A DNA stretch of 64,000 bases from Thalassoglobus sp. JC818 (lineage in GTDB: Bacteria; Planctomycetota; Planctomycetia; Planctomycetales; Planctomycetaceae), in contig NZ_JBFEFI010000002.1 of NCBI RefSeq assembly GCF_040717535.1, positions 372,001-436,000 of the forward strand, read 5' to 3'. Below, piece after piece: positions 1 to 8,253 of the stretch (position 1 is the stretch's first letter; the number at the start of each line of letters is the position of its first letter). The notes beneath the pieces were generated by a model. That model saw nothing but the letters and a program-made list of their open reading frames with translations, searched no databases and was not told where the DNA came from. Position numbers and translations under genes: made by a program.

Positions 1-324
1 GATTTCCTGCGTCTGGTGAAGTTGAACGACTATCAGCTCGACGCATATCTCGACGGGTTGATGCTGATTTATCGCCATAAAGACGTTCCAGGTTTGATCG
101 GAGCGATTGGCACAACCTTCGGCAAGCATCAGGTGAATATCTCTCACATGGCACTTGGCCGTGAGAAGAATGAACCCGGTGGAGAAGCGGTCGCTGTTCT
201 GAATCTTGACAATGCTCCCTCTGAAGAAGCGCTTCAGGAAGTCCAGTCGCACCCCGACGTGACCGGAGTTCAACTGGTCAATCTCCCACCGGCCAAAGCT
301 CCGTTGCCATGGCTGGGTCTGTAG
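1..324 (+). CDS. serA: D-3-phosphoglycerate dehydrogenase, C-terminal fragment
   Basis: The reading frame is open from the first base, so this is the 3' end of a gene that begins before the window. The visible residues form the regulatory end of the long-form SerA: a short linker, then an ACT domain with the typical stretch HKDVPGLIGAIGTTFGKH followed by VNISHMALGR. SerA oxidises 3-phosphoglycerate in the first step of serine synthesis, and in this family the ACT domain senses serine. The catalytic and NAD-binding domains lie outside the window. The protein ends PLPWLGL shortly after the ACT domain, which is a normal end. Identification is confident; only about 107 residues can be seen. Confidence 0.9.
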   Translation, partial: DFLRLVKLNDYQLDAYLDGLMLIYRHKDVPGLIGAIGTTFGKHQVNISHMALGREKNEPGGEAVAVLNLDNAPSEEALQEVQSHPDVTGVQLVNLPPAKAPLPWLGL

Positions 325-443
325 GGAATCTCCTAGCGAGCGAATAATAGACCTCGTCTTGGTGACCGCTGAACCTATAATCGAATGGCCGGATGCAGCA
401 GTGTCCGGTCCATTTTTTCCTTCTGCGAGTCAGCTTGATTACC

Positions 444-1310
444 ATGGCGAATCCCCGATCTGTTCGACAGCACCGATCGCATCCGCGACAATACGAACAG
501 AACCGGTTCGTCTATCCGGTCCTGTCTCGACGCAGCAAGGGGATCTCAATCGGAGTGAATCTGAACCCTGACAAAGTATGCAACTTCGATTGCATCTACT
601 GTCAGGTCGATCGACGATCAGAGTCGGTTACTCAGTTCGTTGAGTTCGAACAACTCTTCGATGAACTCGCAGGGATGCTGGAGTTTGTTTCGTCGGGCGA
701 AATCTTCACCGACCCGCGATTCGCAGATGTTCCAGCTGAGTTCCAACGACTCAACGATATCGCTTTCTCTGGCGACGGAGAGCCAACAACCTATCGCAAC
801 TTCGATGAAATCATCGAACGAGCTGCTCAGCTGAAAGCGTCTCTTGGGCTCGATGCTGTCAAAATGGTGCTGATCACTAACGCCAGCATGTTTCATCGCC
901 CGGTCGTTCAGCGTGGTCTGAAGCTGCTGGATGAGAACCAGGGTGAAATCTGGGCGAAGCTCGACGCTGGAACAAGCGAGTACTTTCAGCTTGTCGATCG
1001 CACGAAGATCCGTTTTCAGCAGGTGCTTGACAACATCCTGGAAGCTTCTCGAGTCCGTCCGCTTGTGATCCAAAGTCTCTTCATGCGAGTGCATGGTGAG
1101 CCACCGACATCAGAAGAAATCGAGGCTTACATCGATCGACTCGAGAACGTTCTCGAATCCGGTGGACAGCTCAGCCTCATTCAGGTCTACACGGTCGCCC
1201 GCCAGCCTGCAGAAAGCTTTGTTGCACCGCTGCTTGATGAAGAAGTCGATACAATTGCCGAGCGTGTGAGAACGCGGACAGGTCTGGCAGTCGAGTCGTA
1301 TTACAGTTGA
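444..1310 (+). CDS. Radical SAM protein
   Basis: A 288-residue radical SAM enzyme. The cluster-binding motif CNFDCIYC places Cys46, Cys50 and Cys53 in the canonical CxxxCxxC spacing for a [4Fe-4S] cluster that cleaves S-adenosylmethionine. Residues FSGDGEPT further on resemble the conserved glycine-rich SAM-binding segment, and the layout recalls the COG0731 group related to wyosine-type enzymes. The substrate cannot be inferred from sequence. I chose ATG 444 because the residues from the upstream ATG at 393 to this point look non-coding and the family normally starts near here. The gene is convergent with fabH and has no obvious operon partner. Confidence 0.8.
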   Translation: MANPRSVRQHRSHPRQYEQNRFVYPVLSRRSKGISIGVNLNPDKVCNFDCIYCQVDRRSESVTQFVEFEQLFDELAGMLEFVSSGEIFTDPRFADVPAEFQRLNDIAFSGDGEPTTYRNFDEIIERAAQLKASLGLDAVKMVLITNASMFHRPVVQRGLKLLDENQGEIWAKLDAGTSEYFQLVDRTKIRFQQVLDNILEASRVRPLVIQSLFMRVHGEPPTSEEIEAYIDRLENVLESGGQLSLIQVYTVARQPAESFVAPLLDEEVDTIAERVRTRTGLAVESYYS

Positions 1311-1426
1311 TGCCGACGATTCTTGTCTGGGCAAGATCGTTGCTCGGCATTCTTTTCAAAGAGTTTTCTCGAAGAGAGTCCTGTCACGCAAAACTGTTGC
1401 GCGGAGTTGAATGGCGTTCAGGGCCA

Positions 1427-2494
1427 TTACCAGCGAAAGACTCCGGTTCCCCAGGTCAGTCCACCACCGAAGCCGCACATCAAGACTGCATCGCCTGACT
1501 GAATTCGTCCAGAGCGGACAGCTTCATCAAGAGCAATTGGAATCGATCCACCAGAGGTGTTGCCGTATCGATCCAAGTTGACGAACAACTTTTCCTGCGG
1601 AATGCCGAGCTGTTCAGCTGCTGCGTTGATGATTCGGATGTTCGCCTGATGTAAGACGAATTGAGAGATGTCGTGGACCGTCATGCCGCTCTTGCTGAGC
1701 ACGAGTTCAATCGTATCGACCAGCATGCGAACTGCCCATTTGAAGACGCTGCGACCGTCCATTCGAAGGAAGTGTTCGCCAGCGACGAGTCCTTCAGGAG
1801 TCATCGGAACCTTTGTTCCACCAGCTGGTCGATCCAGTAGCGGACCGCCGCTTCCATCGGATCCGAGCTGATAGCAGACCAATCCCTGATGTGGAGTTCC
1901 TCTCGTGATCAGGACAGCGCCTGCCCCATCACCAAAGAGTGGGAACGTCCGCTGGTCTTTGGGGTTCACGATTCGGCTGTTCAGGTCGCCACCGACAGCG
2001 AGTGCGTATCGAGCGTTTCCGGTCGCGACGAATTGTGCTGCCGTGACAAGTGCATACATAAAGCCAGCACAGGCAGCAGCTGTGTCGAAAGCAGGGCAGT
2101 CCAAGCCCAACTGATCCTGAACCAGGCAAGCCGTCGACGGGCAATGATAGTCTGGTGTGAATGTTCCACAGACCAGCAGGTCAATTTGTTGAGGGTCGAT
2201 TCCAGAAGTGCGAATCGCCTGTCGTGAGGCTTCAATGCACATGTCGCTGGTCGCCATTCCATCGGGACAATGGCGGCGTTCACGAATGCCCGTTCGCTGG
2301 ACAATCCAGTTCGGGTCACACCCATAGCGTTCATCAAGCTGTTCGTTTGTCACAACTTGATCGGGCAAGTAGGAGCCACAGGCGACAATTTGAACACCGA
2401 GAAGCGAACTCGTACGTCGAGTAAACAATGTCTTGTCATTCCCCGGCGTGGGTTTCGCATAATCCTTTTCTGCTATGGTCGCCACGCAGGTCAC
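1427..2494 (-). CDS. fabH: 3-oxoacyl-ACP synthase III (KAS III)
   Basis: Condenses acetyl-CoA or another short acyl-CoA with malonyl-ACP to start fatty acid synthesis. The complete thiolase-fold triad is visible: Cys142 in DTAAACAGF, His282 in LHQANIRI and Asn312 in GNTSGGS. The family motif GTFTPDYHCPS is also present. At 355 residues it is about 25-30 longer than usual because of an N-terminal extension before GVQIVACGSYLP; no ATG, GTG or TTG lies close to that conserved start, so the extension may be real. No plsX, fabD or acpP lies beside it, so it stands apart from a fatty-acid operon here. Confidence 0.93.
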   Translation of the reverse strand: MTCVATIAEKDYAKPTPGNDKTLFTRRTSSLLGVQIVACGSYLPDQVVTNEQLDERYGCDPNWIVQRTGIRERRHCPDGMATSDMCIEASRQAIRTSGIDPQQIDLLVCGTFTPDYHCPSTACLVQDQLGLDCPAFDTAAACAGFMYALVTAAQFVATGNARYALAVGGDLNSRIVNPKDQRTFPLFGDGAGAVLITRGTPHQGLVCYQLGSDGSGGPLLDRPAGGTKVPMTPEGLVAGEHFLRMDGRSVFKWAVRMLVDTIELVLSKSGMTVHDISQFVLHQANIRIINAAAEQLGIPQEKLFVNLDRYGNTSGGSIPIALDEAVRSGRIQSGDAVLMCGFGGGLTWGTGVFRW

Positions 2495-2982
2495 CTCAGG
2501 ATTGAGTTCTCACTCCGAGAACAATTTGCTGGCTCAATTCAAACAGTCCACTCCATTATCCGTGCGGTTTTTGGCCAGATATCTGGAGGGAGACGTTCTC
2601 ACTGCGAACCGCTTTTGATACGGGCAGTGCGATAAATCACTCTGTTTCGGGCAAGACCGACAGCGATCTACGCAGACGGTCTCCCATACACGGGTTGTCA
2701 GCATAAACATTTCACCGGACCAGAACCAGTCTGGAATTGATTTCCATGAACGACTCAAGCCGTAATCCCATCGACCGTGAAATCTCGAGAACCAGTCCGA
2801 AACGGGGAACCAGGAAGAGGAATGAGATCCCCGTTGATTCACAGTCCGTTTGAGGACAAGTTCCTTCGAAATTTCGATCGATGAGCTTACGGCTACAGCC
2901 AGGGTATCGCCCCCGGTCATTCAACGTTGGGTTCTTCAACTGAGTCTTTTAGGCTCAGCTTGACTCCCCCCGGAATCAAACA
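2495..2982. other. Gene-free stretch
   Basis: No convincing gene. Two open frames on the minus strand (2534-2920 and 2712-2939) overlap each other out of phase and have compositions unlike real proteins. A weak imperfect hairpin (CTGAG near 2940 pairing with CTCAG near 2954) lies just beyond the end of the next minus-strand gene and could be a poor terminator. The fabH promoter should also lie here, but I cannot point to it. Confidence 0.4.
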
Positions 2983-3594
2983 TCAACGTTGAACTGGCTG
3001 CTGAAATTGTTGTCCACCTGATTGTGAGGCCGATTGAGCTGGGGCTCCAGTGGGAGCTGCGGGAGTTCCCGTCGGATTCCAGTTGGCAACTGCCCAGATC
3101 GGATAGTTTTCGACAACGGTCGAGCCGAGATCCTGAAGAATGACGCGAAGTTTCGCGGATGTCAGGTCCTCGTTGGGTACTGTTCGCTGCAGGACGAACC
3201 GTCGAGCCGTTGGAACGTACGCGAAGAACTTTCCGTTTCCAAGCTGGTCGTTTTGGGCAAGTAGGCGCAACAGCGCAGTTTTGGGGACTTCGGCTGAAGT
3301 CTTTGGCAGCTCATCCAACCAAGCCATGACCCACAGGTCTTCACCGTTCTGGCTCAGTACAGCGGACATGGAGAGTTCCCACTCTTCCTCCGACATGACC
3401 GCCCGAAAAGCAAAATCGTAGCGTTGTTGTTTTTTCTCTGCCTCAATTCCCAAAGCTGCGAGCGACTCGCCGAGCTGTTCTTCGCTCAGCTGCATCGCGG
3501 CCTGGTCTTGTGCGACACAAGACTGAGGGGGCAGAATCGACACTCCGACGCCAGTTAACGCTCCAGCGACGATCAAACTCCGCATAAGTTTCAT
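2983..3594 (-). CDS. Exported YbjN/CesT-fold-like protein of unknown function
   Basis: A 203-residue protein starting MKLMRSLIVAGALTG with a signal peptide ending near QSCVAQD. The mature part has an amphipathic helix, then antiparallel strands and a helical segment (EEEWELSMSAVLSQNGEDLW) that recall the YbjN/type III chaperone fold; this is a fold impression, not a firm assignment. The tail of about 30 residues is rich in Pro, Ser and Gln and is probably disordered. ATG 3594 was preferred because AAAGGAG stands about 9 nt upstream and the signal peptide begins there; a longer frame reaches 3717 but overlaps the upstream Nudix-like gene. Function unknown. Confidence 0.75.
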   Translation of the reverse strand: MKLMRSLIVAGALTGVGVSILPPQSCVAQDQAAMQLSEEQLGESLAALGIEAEKKQQRYDFAFRAVMSEEEWELSMSAVLSQNGEDLWVMAWLDELPKTSAEVPKTALLRLLAQNDQLGNGKFFAYVPTARRFVLQRTVPNEDLTSAKLRVILQDLGSTVVENYPIWAVANWNPTGTPAAPTGAPAQSASQSGGQQFQQPVQR

Positions 3595-3671
3595 CGACAC
3601 ACACTCCTTTGTTATGTCTGATGCATCAACAATAGTTTCCTGAAATTCAACCGGGACTGTGAACGGGCTGT

Positions 3672-4286
3672 TCACTTTTGACCAGTGTTGAGGAACTCCA
3701 GGCAAATTTGTGACCAAGTCTCAAAATCGTCGCGACTCTGGACGAGTTGCATCGGATCTTCAAACCCTGTTTCTATGATCGACGTTTCGCGAGGGCGAAC
3801 TTTGGCCGCTTCCAGGTCAAAAACGTGAACAATCCCAAGATGCACACGACCGACATCGGTTTGATCATCGTTGATGAGTGCCACGCAGGATTCGCTAAAC
3901 CCTGACTCGAGAAAGACTTCCTCCTCAATTTCCCGCTTCATCGCGACCTGATACACATTCGACCCCGATGTTGCGTCATCGGAAGAAATGTGACCGCCGA
4001 TCCCGATCGAGCGTTTTGAGTGCAGGCGACCCTCCCCCGATTCCTTCCCTCGGCGATAATAGAAGACCTTGCCTTCGTGTCGAAAAACACAATAGGGAAT
4101 GAGTTGCTTGTAGCTTGGGTCTTCCTCAACTTCGTGTCGAGGGCGATAGCTCACGTAGCTTGGGTCAAGCAATGTTTCCAGGTAGGGCTCAATGTTCGTC
4201 GTGTATCCCTGGAAGTGTCCAATTTCATGAAACAACAACGTCGGGACGACTAAAACATGTTCGACAGTCGTCTGGTCCAGTGACAT
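3672..4286 (-). CDS. Nudix-like hydrolase
   Basis: A 204-residue soluble protein with a Nudix-type core. The box is recognisable as GIGGHI followed, after an inserted loop, by AMKREIEEEV (residues 116-125), matching the REUxEE part that binds the catalytic metal. The spacing between the glycine and the REUxEE part is longer than the classical 23-residue box, so substrate and even activity are uncertain. An N-terminal segment of about 60 residues precedes the Nudix fold. It starts 23 nt after trpC ends on the same strand, so it is probably co-transcribed with trpC. No functional link to tryptophan synthesis is evident. Confidence 0.75.
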   Translation of the reverse strand: MSLDQTTVEHVLVVPTLLFHEIGHFQGYTTNIEPYLETLLDPSYVSYRPRHEVEEDPSYKQLIPYCVFRHEGKVFYYRRGKESGEGRLHSKRSIGIGGHISSDDATSGSNVYQVAMKREIEEEVFLESGFSESCVALINDDQTDVGRVHLGIVHVFDLEAAKVRPRETSIIETGFEDPMQLVQSRDDFETWSQICLEFLNTGQK

Positions 4287-4309
4287 AGAGCCCCTCCTGA
4301 ATAGGTTGG

Positions 4310-5098
4310 TTAGTTTTCTGTTCCGAGTAGATTTCGAACTGCTTGCCCGACGTCCTGCTGCCGCATCAGCGACTCTCCGACAAGAATCGCGTGAACTCCA
4401 GAGTCTTGAAGCATGAGAACATCGTCATGCGAGTGAATTCCGCTCTCACCGACAAGCAAAATCTCCTCCGGAATGACTTTCCTAAGGTCTGTGCAGTGCT
4501 CCAGCCGCGTTTCGAACGTTTGCAGGTTCCGGTTATTCACGCCGATCAGCGGAGGAGAAAGTGCGAGCACACGCTCGACGTTGTCCGGTTCGTAGATCTC
4601 GACCAGAGCTTGCATTCCAAGCGAATGTGTGTGCTGATAAAGCTTTCTGAGTGTTTCGTCGTCGAGGCATTCTGCAATCAGCAAAATTGCATCCGCCCCA
4701 GCAACGCGCGCTTCATCAATCTGATAGACATCGAGAATGAAGTCCTTTCGAAGGACCGGAATGTCGACGCTTTTGCGGACCGCGATCAGATATTCCAGCG
4801 AGCCTTGAAAGAAATTTTCATCGGTGAGGACGCTCAGGCAGGCAGCCCCGTTGGCAGCATATTCAGTTGCGATTTGGACCGGATCAAAGTCCTCTCGAAT
4901 CAGCCCCGCTGAAGGAGAAGCCCGTTTCACTTCGGCGATCAGTCCCATCGGATGATGGCTGCGGAGCGACTCGACAAACCCGCAAACAGGTGGAGCGCTC
5001 GGAATTAATGCTTGCAGTTGAGAATGGGGAATCGCTCGCTTAGCAGCTGCAATGTCCTGAAGTTTCTGTTCAACGATGCGATCGAGAATATTTGACAC
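4310..5098 (-). CDS. trpC: Indole-3-glycerol-phosphate synthase
   Basis: Converts carboxyphenylamino-deoxyribulose phosphate to indole-3-glycerol phosphate in tryptophan synthesis. It is a 262-residue single-domain (beta/alpha)8 enzyme of usual length. Visible family motifs include AEVKRASPSAG (early catalytic Lys), PVLRKDFILD (catalytic Lys), IGVNNRNL and LLVGESGI near the phosphate site. It is not fused to TrpF. No other trp genes flank it, so the pathway seems dispersed. The start MSNILDRIVEQK agrees with the family N-terminus. Confidence 0.96.
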   Translation of the reverse strand: MSNILDRIVEQKLQDIAAAKRAIPHSQLQALIPSAPPVCGFVESLRSHHPMGLIAEVKRASPSAGLIREDFDPVQIATEYAANGAACLSVLTDENFFQGSLEYLIAVRKSVDIPVLRKDFILDVYQIDEARVAGADAILLIAECLDDETLRKLYQHTHSLGMQALVEIYEPDNVERVLALSPPLIGVNNRNLQTFETRLEHCTDLRKVIPEEILLVGESGIHSHDDVLMLQDSGVHAILVGESLMRQQDVGQAVRNLLGTEN

Positions 5099-5268
5099 AG
5101 CGCTGTCACAATTACGAGCAGATTTTGGATGGGTTTTCGTCGACTCGCTCCCGAAAACTGCGATTTAGGCAGCGAGAATTCCGAGTGGGCAAGTGCAAGT
5201 GTCACAGCTTTAAGATTGGCTGAGGACGCAATGCACTCAGACAATAGCGGACAACTCCCCGGAAAGCA

Positions 5269-5300
5269 AAAAGGCACGGAAGTTTGTTTCCGTGCCTTTT
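5269..5300 (-). terminator. Intrinsic terminator after trigger factor gene
   Basis: A perfect 13-bp stem, AAAAGGCACGGAA with TTCCGTGCCTTTT, around a 6-nt loop. Read on the minus strand it lies about 36 nt after the tig stop codon and is followed by TTTTTGCTTT, the standard layout of a Rho-independent terminator. Because the stem ends in A and T runs on both sides it could also stop transcription from the other strand. Confidence 0.85.
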
Positions 5301-5336
5301 GTGTGATGTCAGTTTTTGGCGTGAAAGCCAGAAGAA

Positions 5337-6872
5337 CTATTCGTCTTCCGAATCGTCGTCTTCCTGAGTTGCGTCCGCCTGGCTCGCTGTGCGGCAGATT
5401 GAACGGTTCAATGCTTCCACTTCGTTCGATACAGTCGGTGGAAGAGGAACGTCGTTGAACTCGGCACTGTCGAAGACGATATCGACAGCTTTTCGCTCGC
5501 GGATCTGAGCTTGAAGGTTCTCGATTGAACCGTTCTTGATCATTTTCGCGCGAATTCGACGAGGGTTTTCGCCCCGTTGCATCGCCATTGAAAGAATTTC
5601 GACTTCGAGATCTTCTTCGGTCACGTCGATGTTTTCGATCTCAGCAATACGGTCCAGAACGAAGTGTTCTTTGAGGTTCTGGCGTGTCATGCTCAACGAG
5701 CGTTGACGAAGATCGTTCTCGCGAGCGAGGATTTCACGTGAGGTGAATCCTGCTTGCTGCATTTCGAGAATCTCTCGCTTCAGGGCGTTGTCGACCTGTT
5801 TGGTGACGAGATCTTCGGGGAGTTCCCAGTCGGCAGACTCAGTGATTTTCTCAAGAACCTGACGTCGAATCGCCTGGCGTTGTTCGTATTTGACCTGTCG
5901 GTCCAGCATTCCGTGAATCTGGTTTCGCAGGTCTTCTTCTGACTCAACGCCGATTCGCTCGAGGAATTCTTCGTCGAGAGTTGGTGTTTCCATTCGCTTA
6001 ACGTCGAGGACGTCAAACTTCGCGTGGACTGTCTCGCCCCGCATTCCAATGGAATCAGCCTCCATGGAGACGGTCAGATCAGCCTCGCGACTCTCCCCGG
6101 CAGAAACTCCGGTAATGATTTCGTTGAAGCCATCGAGTTCTGCGTCCTGGAATCGCAGTTTTGGGCGAACTCGGATGGAGACGTCTTCAATGTGTGCCAG
6201 AGGTTTTCCGTCGTGTTCAACAGAGATGTCGACAGTGACGAAATCGCCATCTTCAGCCGGTGCGTCAACAGGAACCAATTTTCCGTATTGGTCGAGGAAC
6301 TGGTCGAGATACGCGTTGACTTCTTCGTCGGTCGTTTCCCGAGTCGGACGATCAATCTTCAGACCTTTGTAGGTCGGAAGTTCAAATTCTGGACGCACTT
6401 CGACGTCGAATTCGTACTCGAAGTCACCTTCTTCAGGGATGACGATGCTTTCGAGATCGAGGTTTGGCTCGTTGATTGGGTCGAGGTCGGACTCTTCGCC
6501 CAACTGCTCGAGGCTTGCCATCAGCACGCGCTGTTTGACCTGATCAGCAATTTCGGTCTTGAAGCGGCGGGCCACGAGGCTTGAAGGAACATTGCCAACG
6601 CGAAAACCTGGAACTTCGGCTTTTTCAGAGTATTCGTCCACAACATCATTGAACGCTTCGTCAATCGAAGCTCGGGGGACTGAGACGCGAACGTGCTTTT
6701 TGCAAGGTCCGACATCATCAATCGAGACGGTCAGGTCCATTTTCGGCGATTCAGCAAGACCCACATCCCCGGCGGTCTCGGTTTCATCCACGTTTTGTTC
6801 GACTTCTTCAGACACAACCATTTCCTCTAACGTGTTTCTCGTAAGGCTCTTTCGAAAAGCAACCTGTGCCAC
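5337..6872 (-). CDS. tig: Trigger factor (ribosome-associated chaperone)
   Basis: Binds the ribosome at the peptide exit and shields nascent chains. From the GTG at 6872 it has 511 residues, longer than the usual 430-450. Domain order is normal: a ribosome-binding domain with signature VPGFRVGNVP, an FKBP-type peptidyl-prolyl isomerase-like domain (starting near EDGDFVTVDIS), then a long helical C-terminal chaperone domain and an acidic tail (EDDDSEDE). In the signature the usual Lys of GFRxGK is Asn. The start is uncertain: an in-frame ATG at 6821 has AGAGGA close upstream, and either start leaves a weakly conserved N-terminal stretch. Confidence 0.93.
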   Translation of the reverse strand: MAQVAFRKSLTRNTLEEMVVSEEVEQNVDETETAGDVGLAESPKMDLTVSIDDVGPCKKHVRVSVPRASIDEAFNDVVDEYSEKAEVPGFRVGNVPSSLVARRFKTEIADQVKQRVLMASLEQLGEESDLDPINEPNLDLESIVIPEEGDFEYEFDVEVRPEFELPTYKGLKIDRPTRETTDEEVNAYLDQFLDQYGKLVPVDAPAEDGDFVTVDISVEHDGKPLAHIEDVSIRVRPKLRFQDAELDGFNEIITGVSAGESREADLTVSMEADSIGMRGETVHAKFDVLDVKRMETPTLDEEFLERIGVESEEDLRNQIHGMLDRQVKYEQRQAIRRQVLEKITESADWELPEDLVTKQVDNALKREILEMQQAGFTSREILARENDLRQRSLSMTRQNLKEHFVLDRIAEIENIDVTEEDLEVEILSMAMQRGENPRRIRAKMIKNGSIENLQAQIRERKAVDIVFDSAEFNDVPLPPTVSNEVEALNRSICRTASQADATQEDDDSEDE

Positions 6873-7075
6873 TCTCTTGCCTGAAGATCAGCACTCGCGA
6901 TTCAATTCTGCGAGGCTTTTCAGCAAGGGCACGACCGAACCAGGGGAATGATAATCAACTTCTCACCTGCCATGGCCAACGTAATTCCCTGAAAGCCAGA
7001 CTTGGCCGAACGCCTCACAGAGCGTTTGACGAGACACTTCCCATCACATGAACAGACAACCTGAGAAGGCAAAAG

Positions 7076-7147
7076 AGCGGGTGAAGGGATTTGAACCCTC
7101 GACAACCACGTTGGCAACGTGGTGCTCTACCACTGAGCTACACCCGC
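7076..7147 (-). tRNA. tRNA-Gly(GCC)
   Basis: On the minus strand the sequence folds as a full cloverleaf of 72 nt including the discriminator T: acceptor GCGGGTG/CACCCGC, D arm GCTC/GAGC, anticodon stem CCACG/CGTGG with loop TTGCCAA (anticodon GCC), and T arm with loop TTCAAAT. CCA is not encoded; the gene is followed by T CTTTTGCC. It lies between the SDR gene and trigger factor, not in a tRNA cluster. Confidence 0.96.
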
Positions 7148-7229
7148 GTTCGTCCCTCTGGAAATTCCAGAGAAAACCGATGTGGCCAAGCAGTTTAGGC
7201 ACTGCTGGCTCAGATCGTCAAGGCATCCG

Positions 7230-8003
7230 TCATCGAATTGCACCACCATTCGCATTGATGACCTGTCCGGTGAGATAATTTGCTTCCTCGCTGACCAAAA
7301 ATCTCGCCAGATTCGCAAGATCTTCAGGCAAACCCCAGCGTTTCAGCGGGGTTTCTCGCATAACACGTTCTTGCCAGTCATCGCTGGCCTGATCGCCCCA
7401 GGCAGTCCGAATCCAACCCGGAGCAATACAATTTACGCGAACCTGCGGTGCCAATGAGACCGCCAGTGAACGGGTGAATCCCATAATTGCATTTTTGGCG
7501 GTCGAAAAAAGCTCTGCGCTGTCGCCTTCCATCCCGCGGTCAGCTTGGTCCCAACCGATATTCAGAATTGTCCCGCTGCCGCGTTCTTTCATTTTCTGGC
7601 CGACCAACTTGCTCAGCTGCACACTCCCAGCGACGTCGACGCGAAGCAGTCGATCAAGCTTTTCTTGATAATTCAAAGTCGCTCCTTCTCCAGTGAGAAG
7701 GTCAACTCCCGCGTTGTTGACCCAGATATCAATTGGGCCCGATGTCTCCCAAACTTCCTCGCAGAACTGCGGGAAAGAATCCGTCAGGAAGTTGGCCTGT
7801 ACGCAGTCAGCCTCGCCTCCGGTGTCTTTAATTTGCTCGACAACTTTCTGTGCGCTCTCGCGAGAAGAGGAGTAATGGACGACGACTCGTGCCCCAGCTG
7901 CGGCGAACTCTTCCGCAATTGCTCTTCCGATACCGGAAGAGGCTCCTGTCACCAAAGCAGTTTTTCCTGCCAGTGACGCAAACTCACGCTGACGGTTGAT
8001 CAT
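7230..8003 (-). CDS. SDR-family oxidoreductase with altered catalytic site
   Basis: A 257-residue short-chain dehydrogenase/reductase. The Rossmann motif TGASSGIG (residues 19-26) and NNAG (96-99) indicate NAD(P) binding, and the C-terminal end (YLTGQVINANGG) is typical of the FabG-like classical group. The catalytic tetrad is broken: where YxxxK is expected there is Phe166-Ser-Thr-Ala-Lys170, and the usual Ser of the ILNISS segment is replaced in ILNIGWDQ. It may be a non-standard reductase or a binding protein. It ends 82 nt upstream of the tRNA-Gly gene; no pathway partner is adjacent. Confidence 0.88.
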   Translation of the reverse strand: MINRQREFASLAGKTALVTGASSGIGRAIAEEFAAAGARVVVHYSSSRESAQKVVEQIKDTGGEADCVQANFLTDSFPQFCEEVWETSGPIDIWVNNAGVDLLTGEGATLNYQEKLDRLLRVDVAGSVQLSKLVGQKMKERGSGTILNIGWDQADRGMEGDSAELFSTAKNAIMGFTRSLAVSLAPQVRVNCIAPGWIRTAWGDQASDDWQERVMRETPLKRWGLPEDLANLARFLVSEEANYLTGQVINANGGAIR

Positions 8004-8253
8004 CTGAATGTGATTTCTTCGGGGGTGGACGACTCGCGAATGAATGGAAGCCGCACTATAATTGTTCCGTGCCGCAACGGAAATCTGCTTCGGTCTTGCG
8101 GCTGTCTTCAGAACTGGAACGATCGGCCGAGGTCACGATCGGTGAAGGTTGCAGACCGGTATTCTGGATTCATCATTCGTCCTCTTGTCGCGACGCCTTT
8201 GATCGATGTTTCAAAATTTCAAAGTGCCTGCGTCGCTGCGCTAAGGTTGTAAC

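Noticed and set aside
2534-2920. Minus-strand open frame upstream of fabH, considered as rpmF or another small gene
   Set aside because: No L32-like motif or cysteine pattern; overlaps another frame; composition unlike a protein.
7156-7172. Palindrome CTCTGGAA-A-TTCCAGAG next to the tRNA-Gly gene
   Set aside because: It has almost no loop and no T tract on either strand, so it is not a credible terminator; it may be chance.
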